A stretch of DNA of 64,000 bases from Desulfatitalea tepidiphila (GCF_001293685.1 NZ_BCAG01000001.1:186001-250000), one strand, 5' to 3'; positions 34,624 to 44,110 are shown, counted from the stretch's first letter. Program-made: numbers and translations. The notes: generated from the sequence alone by a model not told the origin.

Positions 34624-34668
34624 AGGGCTCCTGTTTGCGTCATCTACGCATCGGGAGCCCTTTTTTTT
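34624..34668 (+). terminator. Terminator or attenuator after the hydrogenase structural genes
   Basis: AGGGCTCC (34624-34631) pairs with GGAGCCCT (34654-34661), with an inner GCGT/ACGC helix, followed by eight T residues. It separates highly expressed structural genes from maturation genes on the same strand. Confidence 0.85.
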
Positions 34669-34686
34669 GTCCCAGATGGAGTGGCC

Positions 34687-35169
34687 ATGGCGCATATCGT
34701 CATCATAGGGCTCGGCTGCACGCTTTTCGGGGATCAGGGATTCGGCGTGCACCTGGTGAACGAGCTGGACCATCGATTTGTCTTTCCCGATGGCGTCCGC
34801 CTGATCGACGGCGGCACCATCGGGGTCCACCTGGTGGGCACCCTGGCTGGCGCCGACCATGTGATCGCCGTGGATATCCTCCGCCGGGGTGGGGCGCCGG
34901 GCGCGGTTTACCGGCTCGACGAACCGCAGATCATCGATCGGCTGAAGAGTCCGGACCATATTCTCCAAGAGGCATTCATCGAAGCGCTGATCCACTGCCG
35001 TCTGCTCGATCGACCGCCCCATGTCGTATTATTGGGCGTAGAACCAGATGATGACCGGACCTTCGGAAGCCACCTGACACCATCGTTGGCGGACAAGTTA
35101 GATAAGATGATCGCCATGGTGCTGAATGAACTGGATGGGTTGGGGGTGGAGTATGAAAGAAGAGCATAG
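34687..35169 (+). CDS. Hydrogenase maturation protease family protein (HyaD-like), altered metal site
   Basis: A 160-residue HyaD/HybD-family protein: IIGLGCTLFGDQGFGVHLVN, then DGGTIGVHLVG and VIAVDILRRGGAPG. In characterised members the first motif carries a Glu (DEGxG) that binds the large-subunit Ni; here it is Gln (DQG). The Asp of the second motif and a His (PDHIL) appear kept. It may be a chaperone-like or altered protease. ATG 34687 fits the GGAG seven bases upstream. A second family member follows at 35235. Confidence 0.85.
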   Translation: MAHIVIIGLGCTLFGDQGFGVHLVNELDHRFVFPDGVRLIDGGTIGVHLVGTLAGADHVIAVDILRRGGAPGAVYRLDEPQIIDRLKSPDHILQEAFIEALIHCRLLDRPPHVVLLGVEPDDDRTFGSHLTPSLADKLDKMIAMVLNELDGLGVEYERRA

Positions 35170-35170
35170 G

Positions 35171-35210
35171 AGTTTAAAGTTTAAAGATTTAAGTGGGAAG
35201 TGAAGGAAGG
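35171..35210 (+). repeat. AAGTTTA/GTGAAGGAA dispersed repeat, copy 1
   Basis: AGTTTAAAGTTTAAAG followed by AAGTGGGAAGTGAAGGAA. It is the most diverged member of a family also at 39515, 40641, 44111, 44321 (inverted) and 48601. Confidence 0.55.
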
Positions 35211-35234
35211 GTTTCTGATTGAATGGGGACAATG

Positions 35235-35753
35235 ATGAACGACACGGATAGGCCGCGGATCACGGTCCTGGGGCTGGGCAACATTCTGCTGCGCGACGAG
35301 GGATTGGGAGTACGGGCGGTGGAGCGGCTCGCCGAACAATATGATTTCGATGACAATGTCCAGGTGCTCGACGGTGGGGTTCTGGGCATGCGCCTCATGG
35401 GCATCGTGGCGGCTTGCGATGTGTTGATCGTCGTGGATGCGGTTCAAAACCAGGGAGCGGCGGGAACGCTTTACCGCCTGGCAGGCGACCAGGTTCCCCG
35501 TCGCGTGTTGGCCAAGCACTCCCTGCATCAATTGGATTTTCCAGAAGTCCTGGCCTTGTGCGGTATGATCGATCATCACCCCGAAACCATCGTGATCGGG
35601 ATGGAGCCAGAGGATATCGCCACCATGGACACTACTCTGACGCCGGTCGTGGCGGCCAACATGGATAGGTTGACGCAGATGGTGCTGGCCGAACTGGACC
35701 GGGTGGGGGGCGGTTATGTCACCAAACCGAACCTCTGGCAAAATGGCGTCTGA
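35235..35753 (+). CDS. hynD: Hydrogenase maturation protease
   Basis: A 172-residue HyaD/HybD-type endopeptidase that clips the large-subunit C-terminus after Ni insertion. The metal-binding residues are all present: Glu in LLRDEGLGVRAVE, Asp in VLIVVDAVQNQG and His in SLHQLDFPEVLA. The start is one of adjacent ATGs (35232/35235) after GGGGACA. It lies 60 bases before hypC. As it has the intact site, it is the likely processing enzyme for HynA. The symbol is by analogy. Confidence 0.85.
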   Translation: MNDTDRPRITVLGLGNILLRDEGLGVRAVERLAEQYDFDDNVQVLDGGVLGMRLMGIVAACDVLIVVDAVQNQGAAGTLYRLAGDQVPRRVLAKHSLHQLDFPEVLALCGMIDHHPETIVIGMEPEDIATMDTTLTPVVAANMDRLTQMVLAELDRVGGGYVTKPNLWQNGV

Positions 35754-35812
35754 TGATATATGACCATATTGATGTTTGAAACGACCTTTCCCAAGGTGGG
35801 GGGTAGACAATT

Positions 35813-36052
35813 ATGTGCCTCGCGATACCGTCCCGGATTACCCATATCGAGGACCAGATCGCCACGATCGATGTGGCCGGGGTCCGGCGGCAGGCCAGCC
35901 TGCTCTTGCTCGAGGATGCCCGGATCGGAGATTTCGTCATCGTCCATGCCGGTTTTGCCATCCAGAAGCTCGATGCCGACGCGGCCCAGGAGACCCTGAT
36001 GCTGCTGCGGAAGGCAGCCGAGCGGGCCGAAAGGGACGATGAGTTCGATTGA
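35813..36052 (+). CDS. hypC: Hydrogenase maturation chaperone HypC
   Basis: A 79-residue HypC/HupF protein starting MCLAIPSRI, whose Cys2 carries the Fe(CN)2CO unit with HypD. The beta-barrel core (ATIDVAGVRRQASLLLL, GDFVIVHAGFAIQKL) is typical. The stop overlaps the hypF start (TGATG), showing translational coupling. Confidence 0.95.
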   Translation: MCLAIPSRITHIEDQIATIDVAGVRRQASLLLLEDARIGDFVIVHAGFAIQKLDADAAQETLMLLRKAAERAERDDEFD

Positions 36053-38340
36053 TGCACACCGGTACCATTGCACGCCAGATCGACATTAACGGCATCGTCC
36101 AGGGCGTGGGTTTTCGGCCGTGCGTCTATCGTCTGGCACGGCGAAGGGGATTGCGCGGCGAGGTGGCCAACACGGCCCGGGGCGTGACGGTCCTGATCGA
36201 GGGGCCGGACGCCGACGTCGATGGTTTCGTGGCCGACCTGCAGCGCGAAAAACCGCCCCTGGCGCATATCGTGGAGATATCCCAATCGGATCGGCCGGTG
36301 GCCGGTCATACCGACTTCAAGATCGTGTCCAGCAAGGGAGAAGCCTCCCGCGCCACCCTGGTCTCCCCCGATGTGGCGGTGTGCGACGACTGCCTGCGGG
36401 AGCTGTTCGACCCGGCCGACCGGCGTTTCGGCTATCCGTTCATCAACTGCACCAATTGCGGTCCGCGCTACACAATCATCGATGACATCCCCTATGACCG
36501 GGCCAGGACCGCCATGCGCGGATTTACCATGTGCCCCCACTGCCAGGCCGAATACGACGACCCCAACGACCGCCGCTACCACGCCCAGCCCAATGCGTGC
36601 CCGGTGTGCGGGCCGCGGGTCGCCCTCTTCGATGCCCGTCGCAATCCCCTGCCAGACGCAGATCCCATCGCCCGAGCGGCCGAGCTGATCCGGCAGGGCT
36701 TCATCGTGGCCATCAAGGGGCTGGGGGGATTCCATCTGGCGGTGGATGCCTGCAACGACGATGCTGCAGCCCGGCTGCGTGAGCGCAAGCACCGGGAAGA
36801 GAAACCGTTGGCCGTGATGGCGCCCGATCTGGACACGGTTGCCGCGTTGGCCCACGTGACCCCGGACGACGCAGCCCTGCTGAGCAGCATCCAGCGCCCC
36901 ATCGTGCTGCTGCCCAAGCGGTTGCCCGAACGGCTGGCCTTCTCCGTGGCCCCCCGCAATCACTACTATGGAGTGATGCTGCCCTACACCCCCCTGCACC
37001 ATCTGCTCATGGCGCATGGATTCACTGCCGTGGTGATGACCAGCGGCAACCTGAGCGAAGAGCCCATCGCCATCGACAACGACGAAGCCTTCGAACGGCT
37101 GGGAACCATCGTCGATTATTTCCTGGTACATGACCGGCCGATCCGGCTGCGCAGCGACGACAGCATCGTGCGCCGTTCGGGCGGCCGCACCCGGCCCTTG
37201 CGGCGCTCCAGGGGATTTGTGCCGGTGCCGGTATTTTTGAAAAAAGGGATGCCCATGGTCCTGGCATGCGGCGCGGAGCTGAAAAACACCGTCTGTCTGA
37301 CCAAGGGCAACCAGGCCTTCGTCAGCCAGCACGTCGGCGACCTGGAAAACCTGGCCACCGAAGATTTCTTCCGCCTGACCATCGACCATCTCCAGCGCAT
37401 ACTGGACGTCTCCCCCCGCGTATTGGCCTGCGATCTGCATCCCGATTACCTGAGCACACGCTGGGCCTTGTCCCAGAAGGCGTTGCCCGTGGTCCAGGTG
37501 CAACACCATCATGCCCACGTCGCCGCCTGCATGGCCGAGCACCACCTCGAAGGATCGGTCATTGGTCTCGCTTTCGACGGCACCGGATATGGGACGGACG
37601 CCAATCTCTGGGGCGGCGAGGCGCTCCTGGCCGACGCCGGTGATTACCGGCGCGCGGTCCATTTGGCCTATGTGCCCATGCCGGGGGCCGCGGCGGCCAT
37701 CAAGGCACCCTGGCGGCTGGGTTTGGCCTACCTGCACCACGCCTATGGGGAAGCGATGTGGGACCTGGGGCTGCCTTTCCTGCAGGGGGTGGCCGCCGAT
37801 TCGGCGCGCACCGTGGTCCAGATGGCCGTCCAGCGTATCAATGCCCCCCTCACCTCCAGCCTGGGACGGCTCTTCGATGCCGTGGCCGCCATCATCGGTT
37901 TACGGCATGACGTGGCCTACGAGGGGCAGGCGGCCCTGGAGCTGGAGATGATCGCCGACGGTCGTGAACAGGGGGCCTATCCCTTCGAATGGTCGGACGG
38001 ACCGGTCAAGGTGGTGGCCGTAAGTCCCATTATTCAGGGGGTAGTGGATGATATCCTCGCCGGGGTGCCGGCGTTTGTCATCAGTCGAAGATTTCACGAC
38101 ACCCTGATTGCCCTGTGGGCCGCTCTTTGCGATGCCTTGCGCGGCGAGACCGGCCTGGAGCGGGTGGTGCTCAGCGGGGGGTGTTTCCAGAACGTGCTGC
38201 TGCTCGAAGGGCTCTCGGCACAACTGAAAGCGAGCGGGTTTTCAGTATACAGCCACGAACAGGTGCCGACCAACGACGGCGGGATTTCGCTGGGGCAGGC
38301 GGTGGTGGCCGGCATGCGGCTGGCGGAGATTTCAGGATAG
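36052..38340 (+). CDS. hypF: Carbamoyltransferase HypF
   Basis: A 762-residue enzyme that turns carbamoyl phosphate into the thiocyanate donor for hydrogenase CN ligands. Domains in order: acylphosphatase (NGIVQGVGFRPCVYRLA), two zinc fingers (CDDCLRELF...CTNCGPRYT; CPHCQAEYDD...ACPVCGP), a YrdC-like domain (~190-370), and a Kae1-like carbamoyltransferase domain (VQHHHAHVAACMAEH and LAFDGTGYGTDANLWGGE). The ATG at 36052 overlaps the hypC stop; a TTG one codon earlier is less likely. Confidence 0.96.
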   Translation: MHTGTIARQIDINGIVQGVGFRPCVYRLARRRGLRGEVANTARGVTVLIEGPDADVDGFVADLQREKPPLAHIVEISQSDRPVAGHTDFKIVSSKGEASRATLVSPDVAVCDDCLRELFDPADRRFGYPFINCTNCGPRYTIIDDIPYDRARTAMRGFTMCPHCQAEYDDPNDRRYHAQPNACPVCGPRVALFDARRNPLPDADPIARAAELIRQGFIVAIKGLGGFHLAVDACNDDAAARLRERKHREEKPLAVMAPDLDTVAALAHVTPDDAALLSSIQRPIVLLPKRLPERLAFSVAPRNHYYGVMLPYTPLHHLLMAHGFTAVVMTSGNLSEEPIAIDNDEAFERLGTIVDYFLVHDRPIRLRSDDSIVRRSGGRTRPLRRSRGFVPVPVFLKKGMPMVLACGAELKNTVCLTKGNQAFVSQHVGDLENLATEDFFRLTIDHLQRILDVSPRVLACDLHPDYLSTRWALSQKALPVVQVQHHHAHVAACMAEHHLEGSVIGLAFDGTGYGTDANLWGGEALLADAGDYRRAVHLAYVPMPGAAAAIKAPWRLGLAYLHHAYGEAMWDLGLPFLQGVAADSARTVVQMAVQRINAPLTSSLGRLFDAVAAIIGLRHDVAYEGQAALELEMIADGREQGAYPFEWSDGPVKVVAVSPIIQGVVDDILAGVPAFVISRRFHDTLIALWAALCDALRGETGLERVVLSGGCFQNVLLLEGLSAQLKASGFSVYSHEQVPTNDGGISLGQAVVAGMRLAEISG

Positions 38341-38374
38341 GCGTTGGCCAGTGCTACATAAGAGGATTTTCGAT

Positions 38375-39472
38375 ATGAAGGACCAACTGTCCCAGTTCGG
38401 CGAGGCGTTTCGCGATCCGCAACTGGCCCGGAGCATGGTGACCCAGTTGAAAACCAGTGCCCGGACCCCCATGCGCATCATGGAGGTGTGCGGCACCCAT
38501 ACCATGGCCATCTTCCGCCACGGCATCCGCGCCCTGCTGCCGCCGACGGTCACGCTGCTCTCCGGACCGGGGTGCCCGGTTTGCGTCACCGACCAGAACG
38601 ACATCGACGGCTTCATCGCCCTGGCCCAGCGCGAGGAGGTGATCGTGGCCACCTTCGGCGATCTGATGCGCGTGCCGGGCACCTATACCTCCTTGCAGTG
38701 CGAGAAGGCCGAAGGCGCCGATGTGCGCGTGGTCTATTCGCCCATGGATGCCGTGCAACTGGCCCAGGAGCATCCCGACCGGACGGTGGTTTTCCTGGGC
38801 GTTGGATTTGAAACCACGACGCCCACCATCGCTGCGGCGATCCTCACCGCCCAACAGTTGAAACTGTCCAATTTTTGCGTCTACTCGGCCCACAAGACCG
38901 TTCCCCAGGCCCTGGCGGCGCTCATGAAGCATCCCCAGGTGCGCATCGACGGCTTTTTGCTGCCCGGCCATGTGTCGGTGATCATCGGCATGGAGGCCTA
39001 CCGGCCCTTTTTCGAGGCTCATGCCACACCCTGCGCGGCGGCCGGGTTCGAACCGCTCGACATCCTGCAGGGGCTGCTGATGCTGGCCCGGCAGATCGAG
39101 GCGGGCCGGCCGGCTTTGGAAAACGCCTACCCGCGAGCCGTTACCGAAGCCGGCAACCCCAAGGCCCGGGCGATCATGAATCAGGTGTTCGTCGCCTGCG
39201 ACGCCCGCTGGCGGGGCCTGGGCGAGATCGCCGGCAGCGGATTGGCCATCCGGCCGGAATTTTCCCAATTCGATGCGGCCCGGCGCTTCAAGATCGCCGT
39301 GGTAGACATGCCGCCGCCCAAGGGATGCGCCTGCGGAGAGATCCTGACCGGCATCAAGACGCCCCCCGAGTGCCCCATGTTTCGCAAACGCTGCACCCCC
39401 ATGGATCCGGTGGGGCCCTGCATGGTGTCGAGCGAGGGGACGTGCGCGGCCTATTATCGGTACAGTAGTTGA
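38375..39472 (+). CDS. hypD: Hydrogenase maturation protein HypD
   Basis: A 365-residue [4Fe-4S] scaffold with HypC for Fe(CN)2CO assembly. Conserved motifs: VCGTHTMAIFRHGI, SGPGCPVCVTDQ, FETTTPTIAA, GHVSVIIG, and the C-terminal cluster Cys residues in GCACGEI, CPMFRKRCTP and PCMVSSEGTCAAYY. ATG 38375 has AAGAGG nine bases upstream; a GTG at 38351 is less likely. It begins 34 bases after hypF. Confidence 0.96.
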   Translation: MKDQLSQFGEAFRDPQLARSMVTQLKTSARTPMRIMEVCGTHTMAIFRHGIRALLPPTVTLLSGPGCPVCVTDQNDIDGFIALAQREEVIVATFGDLMRVPGTYTSLQCEKAEGADVRVVYSPMDAVQLAQEHPDRTVVFLGVGFETTTPTIAAAILTAQQLKLSNFCVYSAHKTVPQALAALMKHPQVRIDGFLLPGHVSVIIGMEAYRPFFEAHATPCAAAGFEPLDILQGLLMLARQIEAGRPALENAYPRAVTEAGNPKARAIMNQVFVACDARWRGLGEIAGSGLAIRPEFSQFDAARRFKIAVVDMPPPKGCACGEILTGIKTPPECPMFRKRCTPMDPVGPCMVSSEGTCAAYYRYSS

Positions 39473-39514
39473 ATCCGTCCATGCGGGTTGCGCGGGCCGA
39501 GGGGAAAAAGAGAA

Positions 39515-39562
39515 GAATGAAAAGAGTATGAAAGTATGAAAGTTAAGGTATGCTGTCGATAG
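39515..39562 (+). repeat. AAGTTTA/GTGAAGGAA dispersed repeat, copy 2
   Basis: GAATGAAAAGAGTATGAAAG, then TATGAAAGTTAAGGTATGCTGTCGAT. It shares the TATGAAAGT units with 44111 and the ATGCTGTCGAT end with 40641. It sits between hypD and hypE. Confidence 0.6.
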
Positions 39563-39605
39563 GATGGTTATGGTATAAAATGGGGCGGAGAGGGCGTTTC
39601 TTAAG

Positions 39606-40616
39606 ATGAAAAGCGACAAGATTCTTCTCGATCACGGAAGCGGCGGCAAGTTGGCCCACCAGTTGACCACCGAGGTCCTGATGCCGATGTTCAACAACCC
39701 TTTCCTGGCCCAACTGCACGATGGGGCGGTTTTTGAAGTCGACAACGGCCGGCTGGCCTTTTCCACCGACACCTTCGTGGTCGATCCGATCTTTTTCCCC
39801 GGCGGCAACATCGGCGACCTGGCGGTCAACGGAACGGTCAACGACCTGGCCATGTGCGGGGCGGTGCCGCGCTATCTGAGCATGGGCCTGATCCTGGAAG
39901 AGGGATTGACCTTCGCCGACCTGAAGCGGGTGCTGGAAAGCGTCCGCACGGCGCTCGATCGGGCCGGTGTGCTCCTGGTGACCGGCGACACCAAGGTGGT
40001 GCCCCGGGGTGCGGCGGACCGGTTGTTCATCAACACCTCGGGCATCGGCGTGGTGCCCGAAGGCGTCACCATCGGCGCCACCGGGGCGCAGATCGGCGAC
40101 GCCGTCATCCTGAGCGGCAACATGGCCGATCACGGTATCGCCGTGTTGACCCAGCGTGAGGGATTGCGCTTCGAATCGGGTGTGACCAGCGATACGGCGC
40201 CGCTCAATGGCCTGGTCCAGGCGATTCTCGCGGTGTGCCCTCAGGTGCACGTGTTACGCGATCCCACTCGGGGCGGCGTGGGCACGGCGCTCAACGAGAT
40301 CGCGCTGCAGTCCGGGGTGGGGGTCGTGCTCGAAGAAGCGAAGCTGCCCGTGTCGCCGGCCGTGGCCGGTATCTGCGACCTGCTGGGTTTCGATCCGATC
40401 TATCTGGCCAACGAGGGCAAGCTGCTCTGTTTCGTGCCGGCCGGGCAGGCCGAAGCGGTACTGGCCGCCATGCGCGAGCATGAATTCGGGCGGCAGGCGT
40501 GCATCATCGGCCGCACGGTGTCCGATCATGCCGGCCGCGTGGTGATGCAGACGGCCATCGGCGGCCAGCGCATCGTGGATATGCTGGCCGGCGAGCAGTT
40601 GCCGAGGATATGTTGA
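39606..40616 (+). CDS. hypE: Carbamoyl dehydratase HypE
   Basis: A 336-residue PurM/ThiL-fold ATPase that dehydrates the thiocarbamate made by HypF to a thiocyanate on its C-terminal Cys. The protein ends PRIC, the required terminal Cys. ILLDHGSGGKLAHQL and STDTFVVDPIFFPGGNIGDLA are typical. It is the last hyp gene here; hypA and hypB are not in the window. Confidence 0.96.
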   Translation: MKSDKILLDHGSGGKLAHQLTTEVLMPMFNNPFLAQLHDGAVFEVDNGRLAFSTDTFVVDPIFFPGGNIGDLAVNGTVNDLAMCGAVPRYLSMGLILEEGLTFADLKRVLESVRTALDRAGVLLVTGDTKVVPRGAADRLFINTSGIGVVPEGVTIGATGAQIGDAVILSGNMADHGIAVLTQREGLRFESGVTSDTAPLNGLVQAILAVCPQVHVLRDPTRGGVGTALNEIALQSGVGVVLEEAKLPVSPAVAGICDLLGFDPIYLANEGKLLCFVPAGQAEAVLAAMREHEFGRQACIIGRTVSDHAGRVVMQTAIGGQRIVDMLAGEQLPRIC

Positions 40617-40640
40617 TCCGGCAAAGCCGGAAAGGATAGT

Positions 40641-40679
40641 GTAAAGTTTGAAGTTTAAAGTGAAGGAATGCTGTCGATC
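40641..40679 (+). repeat. AAGTTTA/GTGAAGGAA dispersed repeat, copy 3
   Basis: GTAAAGTTTGAAGTTTAAAG, then TGAAGGAATGCTGTCGATC. It overlaps the possible start region of apbE, and its GAAGGA could serve as ribosome-binding sequence. Confidence 0.65.
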
Positions 40680-41747
40680 TTTATGGATGTGGATCGTAAC
40701 GGGAGAGTGTTGAAGGGATTGGGCGTGCGTGGCCCCATCCGGTCTGTTGTGCTGGTTTTACTCCTTTTACTCGTCGCTTGCAGTGGGCAGAAGGAATATC
40801 GCATCGCCGGCCGGACCATGGGGACCACCTACCACATCAAGTTCGTGGGTAACCGGTCCGTGGACGTGGCGGCGGTGCAGGCCAGCGTGGATGCCTGCCT
40901 GGAGGAGATCAACCAGAGCATGTCGACCTACAGGCCGGACAGCGAGATCAGCCGTTTCAACGCATTCGGCGAGGTCAACCGCCCCTTTGCCGTATCGGCC
41001 GATTTCTGGAAGGTGATGGTGACGGCCCGGGATATCTATCGGCTGACCGGCGGAGCATGGGACGGTACGGTCGATCCCCTGGTGAACCTGTGGGGATTCG
41101 GCAAGGCCGGCCCCCTGGAGAAGATGCCCGCGGCCGACGAGGTGGCGCGAATACGCGGGCAGGTCGGTTTCGATCTCATCGGGGTTGGCGGTACACCCGT
41201 TCTGATCAAGAAGGTGGCCGCTGTCTCCGTGGATCTGGCCTCCATCGCCAAGGGATATGGAGTGGACCGGGTTGCCAGTGTATTGCGATCGTCGGGTTTT
41301 GTCGATTACCTGGTGGAGGTGGGCGGCGAAGTATTCGCCGCCGGCCGGCGTCTGGACGGCAAGCCCTGGCGGGTGGGGATCAACCGGCCGCGTCCCGAAG
41401 CCGCAGCCGAAGAGGTTTACAAGGTGGTGGCCCTGCAGAACAATGCCCTGGCCACCAGCGGCGATTACCGCAATTTTTACGAGATCGACGGCCGGATTTA
41501 CTCGCACATCATCGATCCGCGCACCGGCTATCCGCTTGAAAACGGGGTGGTGAGCGCCACGGTGGTGGCGGACTCCTGCACCCTGGCCGACGGATTGGCC
41601 ACGGCCGTGATGATTCTGGGGCCGGAAAAGGGAATCGCCCTGATCGATGCATTGACGGGCGTCGAGGCATTGATCGTGGTGCGCCATGCGGACGGCCGTT
41701 TCTCGGATCATTTCAGCCAGGGGATGGAACGCTTTTTCGCCGATTAG
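40668..41747 (+). CDS. apbE: FAD:protein FMN transferase (ApbE family lipoprotein)
   Basis: Up to 359 residues. A hydrophobic N-terminal segment ends in a lipobox (LLLLVACSG), so the protein is exported and lipid-anchored. AGRTMGTTYHIKF is the FAD-binding start of the mature domain; MSTYRPDSEISRFNA, SIAKGYGVDRVA and SHIIDPRTGYP are classical ApbE motifs. It attaches FMN to Thr of NqrB/RnfG-type subunits. The start (ATG 40668 or 40683) is uncertain as it lies in a dispersed repeat. Confidence 0.9.
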   Translation: MLSIFMDVDRNGRVLKGLGVRGPIRSVVLVLLLLLVACSGQKEYRIAGRTMGTTYHIKFVGNRSVDVAAVQASVDACLEEINQSMSTYRPDSEISRFNAFGEVNRPFAVSADFWKVMVTARDIYRLTGGAWDGTVDPLVNLWGFGKAGPLEKMPAADEVARIRGQVGFDLIGVGGTPVLIKKVAAVSVDLASIAKGYGVDRVASVLRSSGFVDYLVEVGGEVFAAGRRLDGKPWRVGINRPRPEAAAEEVYKVVALQNNALATSGDYRNFYEIDGRIYSHIIDPRTGYPLENGVVSATVVADSCTLADGLATAVMILGPEKGIALIDALTGVEALIVVRHADGRFSDHFSQGMERFFAD

Positions 41748-41938
41748 ATAGTGTCCATTTACCTCTCATCTCATCCTGTTGCGTGGAAAATTGCCGCCGC
41801 AGTTCAAATTGAATGTGATTCCCCCTGAAGGGTATGCTTCCCTGAGGTTGCCTGACAAAATTCGCATTGCACCGATCATGGCAGGCACGGATTGGGCAGG
41901 TGGCCAGGGCCACGTGAGCCTGCGGTCGTAGTGCGGGT

Positions 41939-42014
41939 TGAATGCAAACGGCGGGCAAGCGGCCCAGACTGTTTGAGCGCAGCGAGTATCTGGGCCGCCC
42001 GCCGTGCATTTTAC
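41939..42014. repeat. Long hairpin element with GACTGTTTGAGCGCAGCGAG loop
   Basis: GGCGGGC-AAG-CGGCCCAGA pairs with TCTGGGCCG-CCCGCC, flanked by AATGCA/TGCATT. The loop is ACTGTTTGAGCGCAGCGAGT. The same CTGTTTGAGCGC loop and GGCCC-GGA stem recur, in the other orientation, at 60891-60998. Confidence 0.7.
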
Positions 42015-42019
42015 CGGCA

Positions 42020-42092
42020 CTTGACCGCTTGGCGTGTGGCATCGGCCACCTGCCCCATCCGCGCCGGGTTTAAAAATAGCATTGATCTGGAA
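42020..42092 (+). repeat. Dispersed repeat, copy 2
   Basis: CTTGACCGCTTGGCGTGTGG through CCTGCCCCATCCGCGCCGGG and TTTAAAAATAGCATTGATC. The first 32 bases are nearly identical to 49908-49939, and the rest is related to 12564-12600. Confidence 0.7.
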
Positions 42093-42209
42093 TCGCTGTT
42101 GAGGCCGCTTTGGCGTTGACTTTGTATTTTTACTCTTATAAGTAATCCCAAGCTTAACCCTATCTTAATGATATGAATCACTTATAGCCCCAAAAGGAAG
42201 GAGCGGACA

Positions 42210-42986
42210 GTGGAGATCTTAGTCTTAGTCAAACAGGTCCCGGCAACCGAATCGATGATCGCCATCGCCGGTGACGGGGTATCCATCAAGACCGATGGTA
42301 TCAAATTCGTGATGAATCCCTACGATGAACTGGCCGTGGAAGAGGCCTTGAAGATTCGCGAAGCCCAAGGCGGCACGGTTACCATTCTTTCCGTGGGCCC
42401 GGCCAAGGCAGCCGAAGCGATCCGGACGGGCCTGGCCATGGGCGCGGACAAGGGCATTCTCATCGATCCCGGCGACCTGGCCATCGACGGGCTGGGCACG
42501 GCCAAACTGCTGGCCGCCGCCATCAAGCCGCTCGCTTACGACCTCATCGTGGCCGGCCACCGGGCCGTGGACGACGACAACTTCCAGGTGGCCACGGCCC
42601 TGGCCGAACTGCTGGCCATTCCCAATATATCCATGGTCATCAAACAGGAACTGGCCGACGGCAAGATCCGCTGCCTGTGTACGGTCGAAGGCGGCACCAA
42701 GGAAGTGGAGGCCCCCCTGCCGGCGCTGATCGCCGCCCAGCGGGGTCTCAACGATCCGCGCTACGCCAGTCTGCCCGGCATCATGAAGGCCAAGAAGAAA
42801 CCCCTGGAAACCAAGACGCCGGCCGATCTCGGCCTGGCCGCCGCCGATCTGCAGCCGCTGATGAAGGTCAAGGCGCTCAAGGCGCCGGCCGAGCGTAAGG
42901 GCGGACGCATCATTGAAGGCGATTCGGTTCAGGCCAAAGCCGCCCAACTGGCGCGGCTGCTGCGTGAAGAAGCAAAGGTGATTTAG
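42210..42986 (+). CDS. etfB: Electron transfer flavoprotein beta subunit
   Basis: A 258-residue EtfB: ILVLVKQVPATESMI at the start, NPYDELAVEEALKI, and the AMP/FAD-binding DLIVAGHRAVDDDNFQVA. GTG 42210 is the start, after AAGGAAGGAG. With EtfA it forms the FAD heterodimer linking acyl-CoA dehydrogenases or bifurcating enzymes to the respiratory chain. etfA follows after 17 bases. Confidence 0.94.
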   Translation: MEILVLVKQVPATESMIAIAGDGVSIKTDGIKFVMNPYDELAVEEALKIREAQGGTVTILSVGPAKAAEAIRTGLAMGADKGILIDPGDLAIDGLGTAKLLAAAIKPLAYDLIVAGHRAVDDDNFQVATALAELLAIPNISMVIKQELADGKIRCLCTVEGGTKEVEAPLPALIAAQRGLNDPRYASLPGIMKAKKKPLETKTPADLGLAAADLQPLMKVKALKAPAERKGGRIIEGDSVQAKAAQLARLLREEAKVI

Positions 42987-43003
42987 ATAAAAAGGAGCCT
43001 ATC

Positions 43004-43969
43004 ATGACGCAACATGTCTTAGTGATTGCAGAGCAGGTGGAGGGGGTCTTTCGCAAGGTGACGTTCGAAGTGCTGTCCGCCGGTCGACGGTTGGCCGGCC
43101 AGCTGGGCGGCAGCGTCCAGGCGGTGGTGCTGGGCAGCGGCATCGAAGGTTTGGCGGCCGAATTGGGAAAATATGGCGCCGAAAAGGTTTTCGTGGCCGA
43201 TGACCCGGCCCTGGCCGATTTTACGACCGAGGCATATACCAACGCCCTGGCCGGCCTGGTCGGACAGATCCAGCCGGCCGTGATTCTGCTGGGTGCCACG
43301 ACCCAGGGCAAGGACCTGGGCGCACGGTTGTCCGCCCGGCTCAATGCCGCGCTAGCCACCGATGCGGTCGGCCTGGGCGTGGATGGCGGCCAGGTGGTGG
43401 CCACCCGGCCCATGTACGGCGGGAAGGTGCTGGCCGATGTGGTGCTCACCGGAGCACCGGCCATCGTTTCGGTGCGCCCCAATACCCAGGCCGTCGAGTC
43501 GGCCGCCGGCGCCGGCGCGGTGGAAAAGGCGGCGGTGACATTGGGCGACCTGCGCTCCAAGGTGGTGGGCAAGCAGTTCGAGTCCGGAAAGGTGGATCTG
43601 ACCGAGGCCGATGCGGTGGTCACCGGCGGACGCGGCATGGGCGGAGCCGATTATTCGGCCGTCGAAGCCCTGGCCGGGGTGCTGGGCGCCGCCGTGGGCG
43701 CATCGCGTTCGGCGGTGGACGAGGGGTGGCGTCCCGCTTCCGACCAGGTCGGCCAGACCGGCAAGACCGTTTCTCCCAATCTTTACGTCGCCTGCGGCGT
43801 ATCCGGCGCCATCCAGCACCTGGCCGGCATGTCGTCGTCCAAGGTGATCGTGGCCATCAACAAGGATCCCGAGGCGCCGATCATCGCCAAGGCCGATTAT
43901 GCCATCGTGGGAGACCTGTTCGAGGTGTTGCCGGCCCTGACCGAGGAGATCAAAAAGATCAAGGGATGA
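43004..43969 (+). CDS. etfA: Electron transfer flavoprotein alpha subunit
   Basis: A 321-residue EtfA. The C-terminal FAD domain is canonical: [55 protein letters not shown] and [17 protein letters not shown]. There is no N-terminal ferredoxin extension. AAAAGGAG precedes ATG 43004. No acyl-CoA dehydrogenase or ETF:quinone oxidoreductase gene is adjacent, so the partner is unknown. Confidence 0.95.
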   Translation: MTQHVLVIAEQVEGVFRKVTFEVLSAGRRLAGQLGGSVQAVVLGSGIEGLAAELGKYGAEKVFVADDPALADFTTEAYTNALAGLVGQIQPAVILLGATTQGKDLGARLSARLNAALATDAVGLGVDGGQVVATRPMYGGKVLADVVLTGAPAIVSVRPNTQAVESAAGAGAVEKAAVTLGDLRSKVVGKQFESGKVDLTEADAVVTGGRGMGGADYSAVEALAGVLGAAVGASRSAVDEGWRPASDQVGQTGKTVSPNLYVACGVSGAIQHLAGMSSSKVIVAINKDPEAPIIAKADYAIVGDLFEVLPALTEEIKKIKG

Positions 43970-44110
43970 CCATGGAAGGGCGATTGCCGTCTTGCCATCC
44001 CCGTCGGATTCAGGTAGATGCGAAAGGCTGCCCTTTAGGGGGTGGCCTTTTAAGTTGTGCCCATCCACCGGCCCGGTTGAGGAAAAAGTGATGGGAAGTG
44101 AAGGGAAAAA

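Larger units (their letters stand above)
41748..42209. other. Repeat-filled intergenic region between apbE and etfB
   Basis: There is no credible gene. The region contains a long hairpin element (41939-42014) and a dispersed-repeat copy (42020-42092). The etfB ribosome site (AAGGAAGGAG) is at its end. Confidence 0.6.

Noticed and set aside
35719-37740. 673-codon minus-strand frame
   Set aside because: It is antisense to hypF/hypC; the hyp genes are unmistakable.
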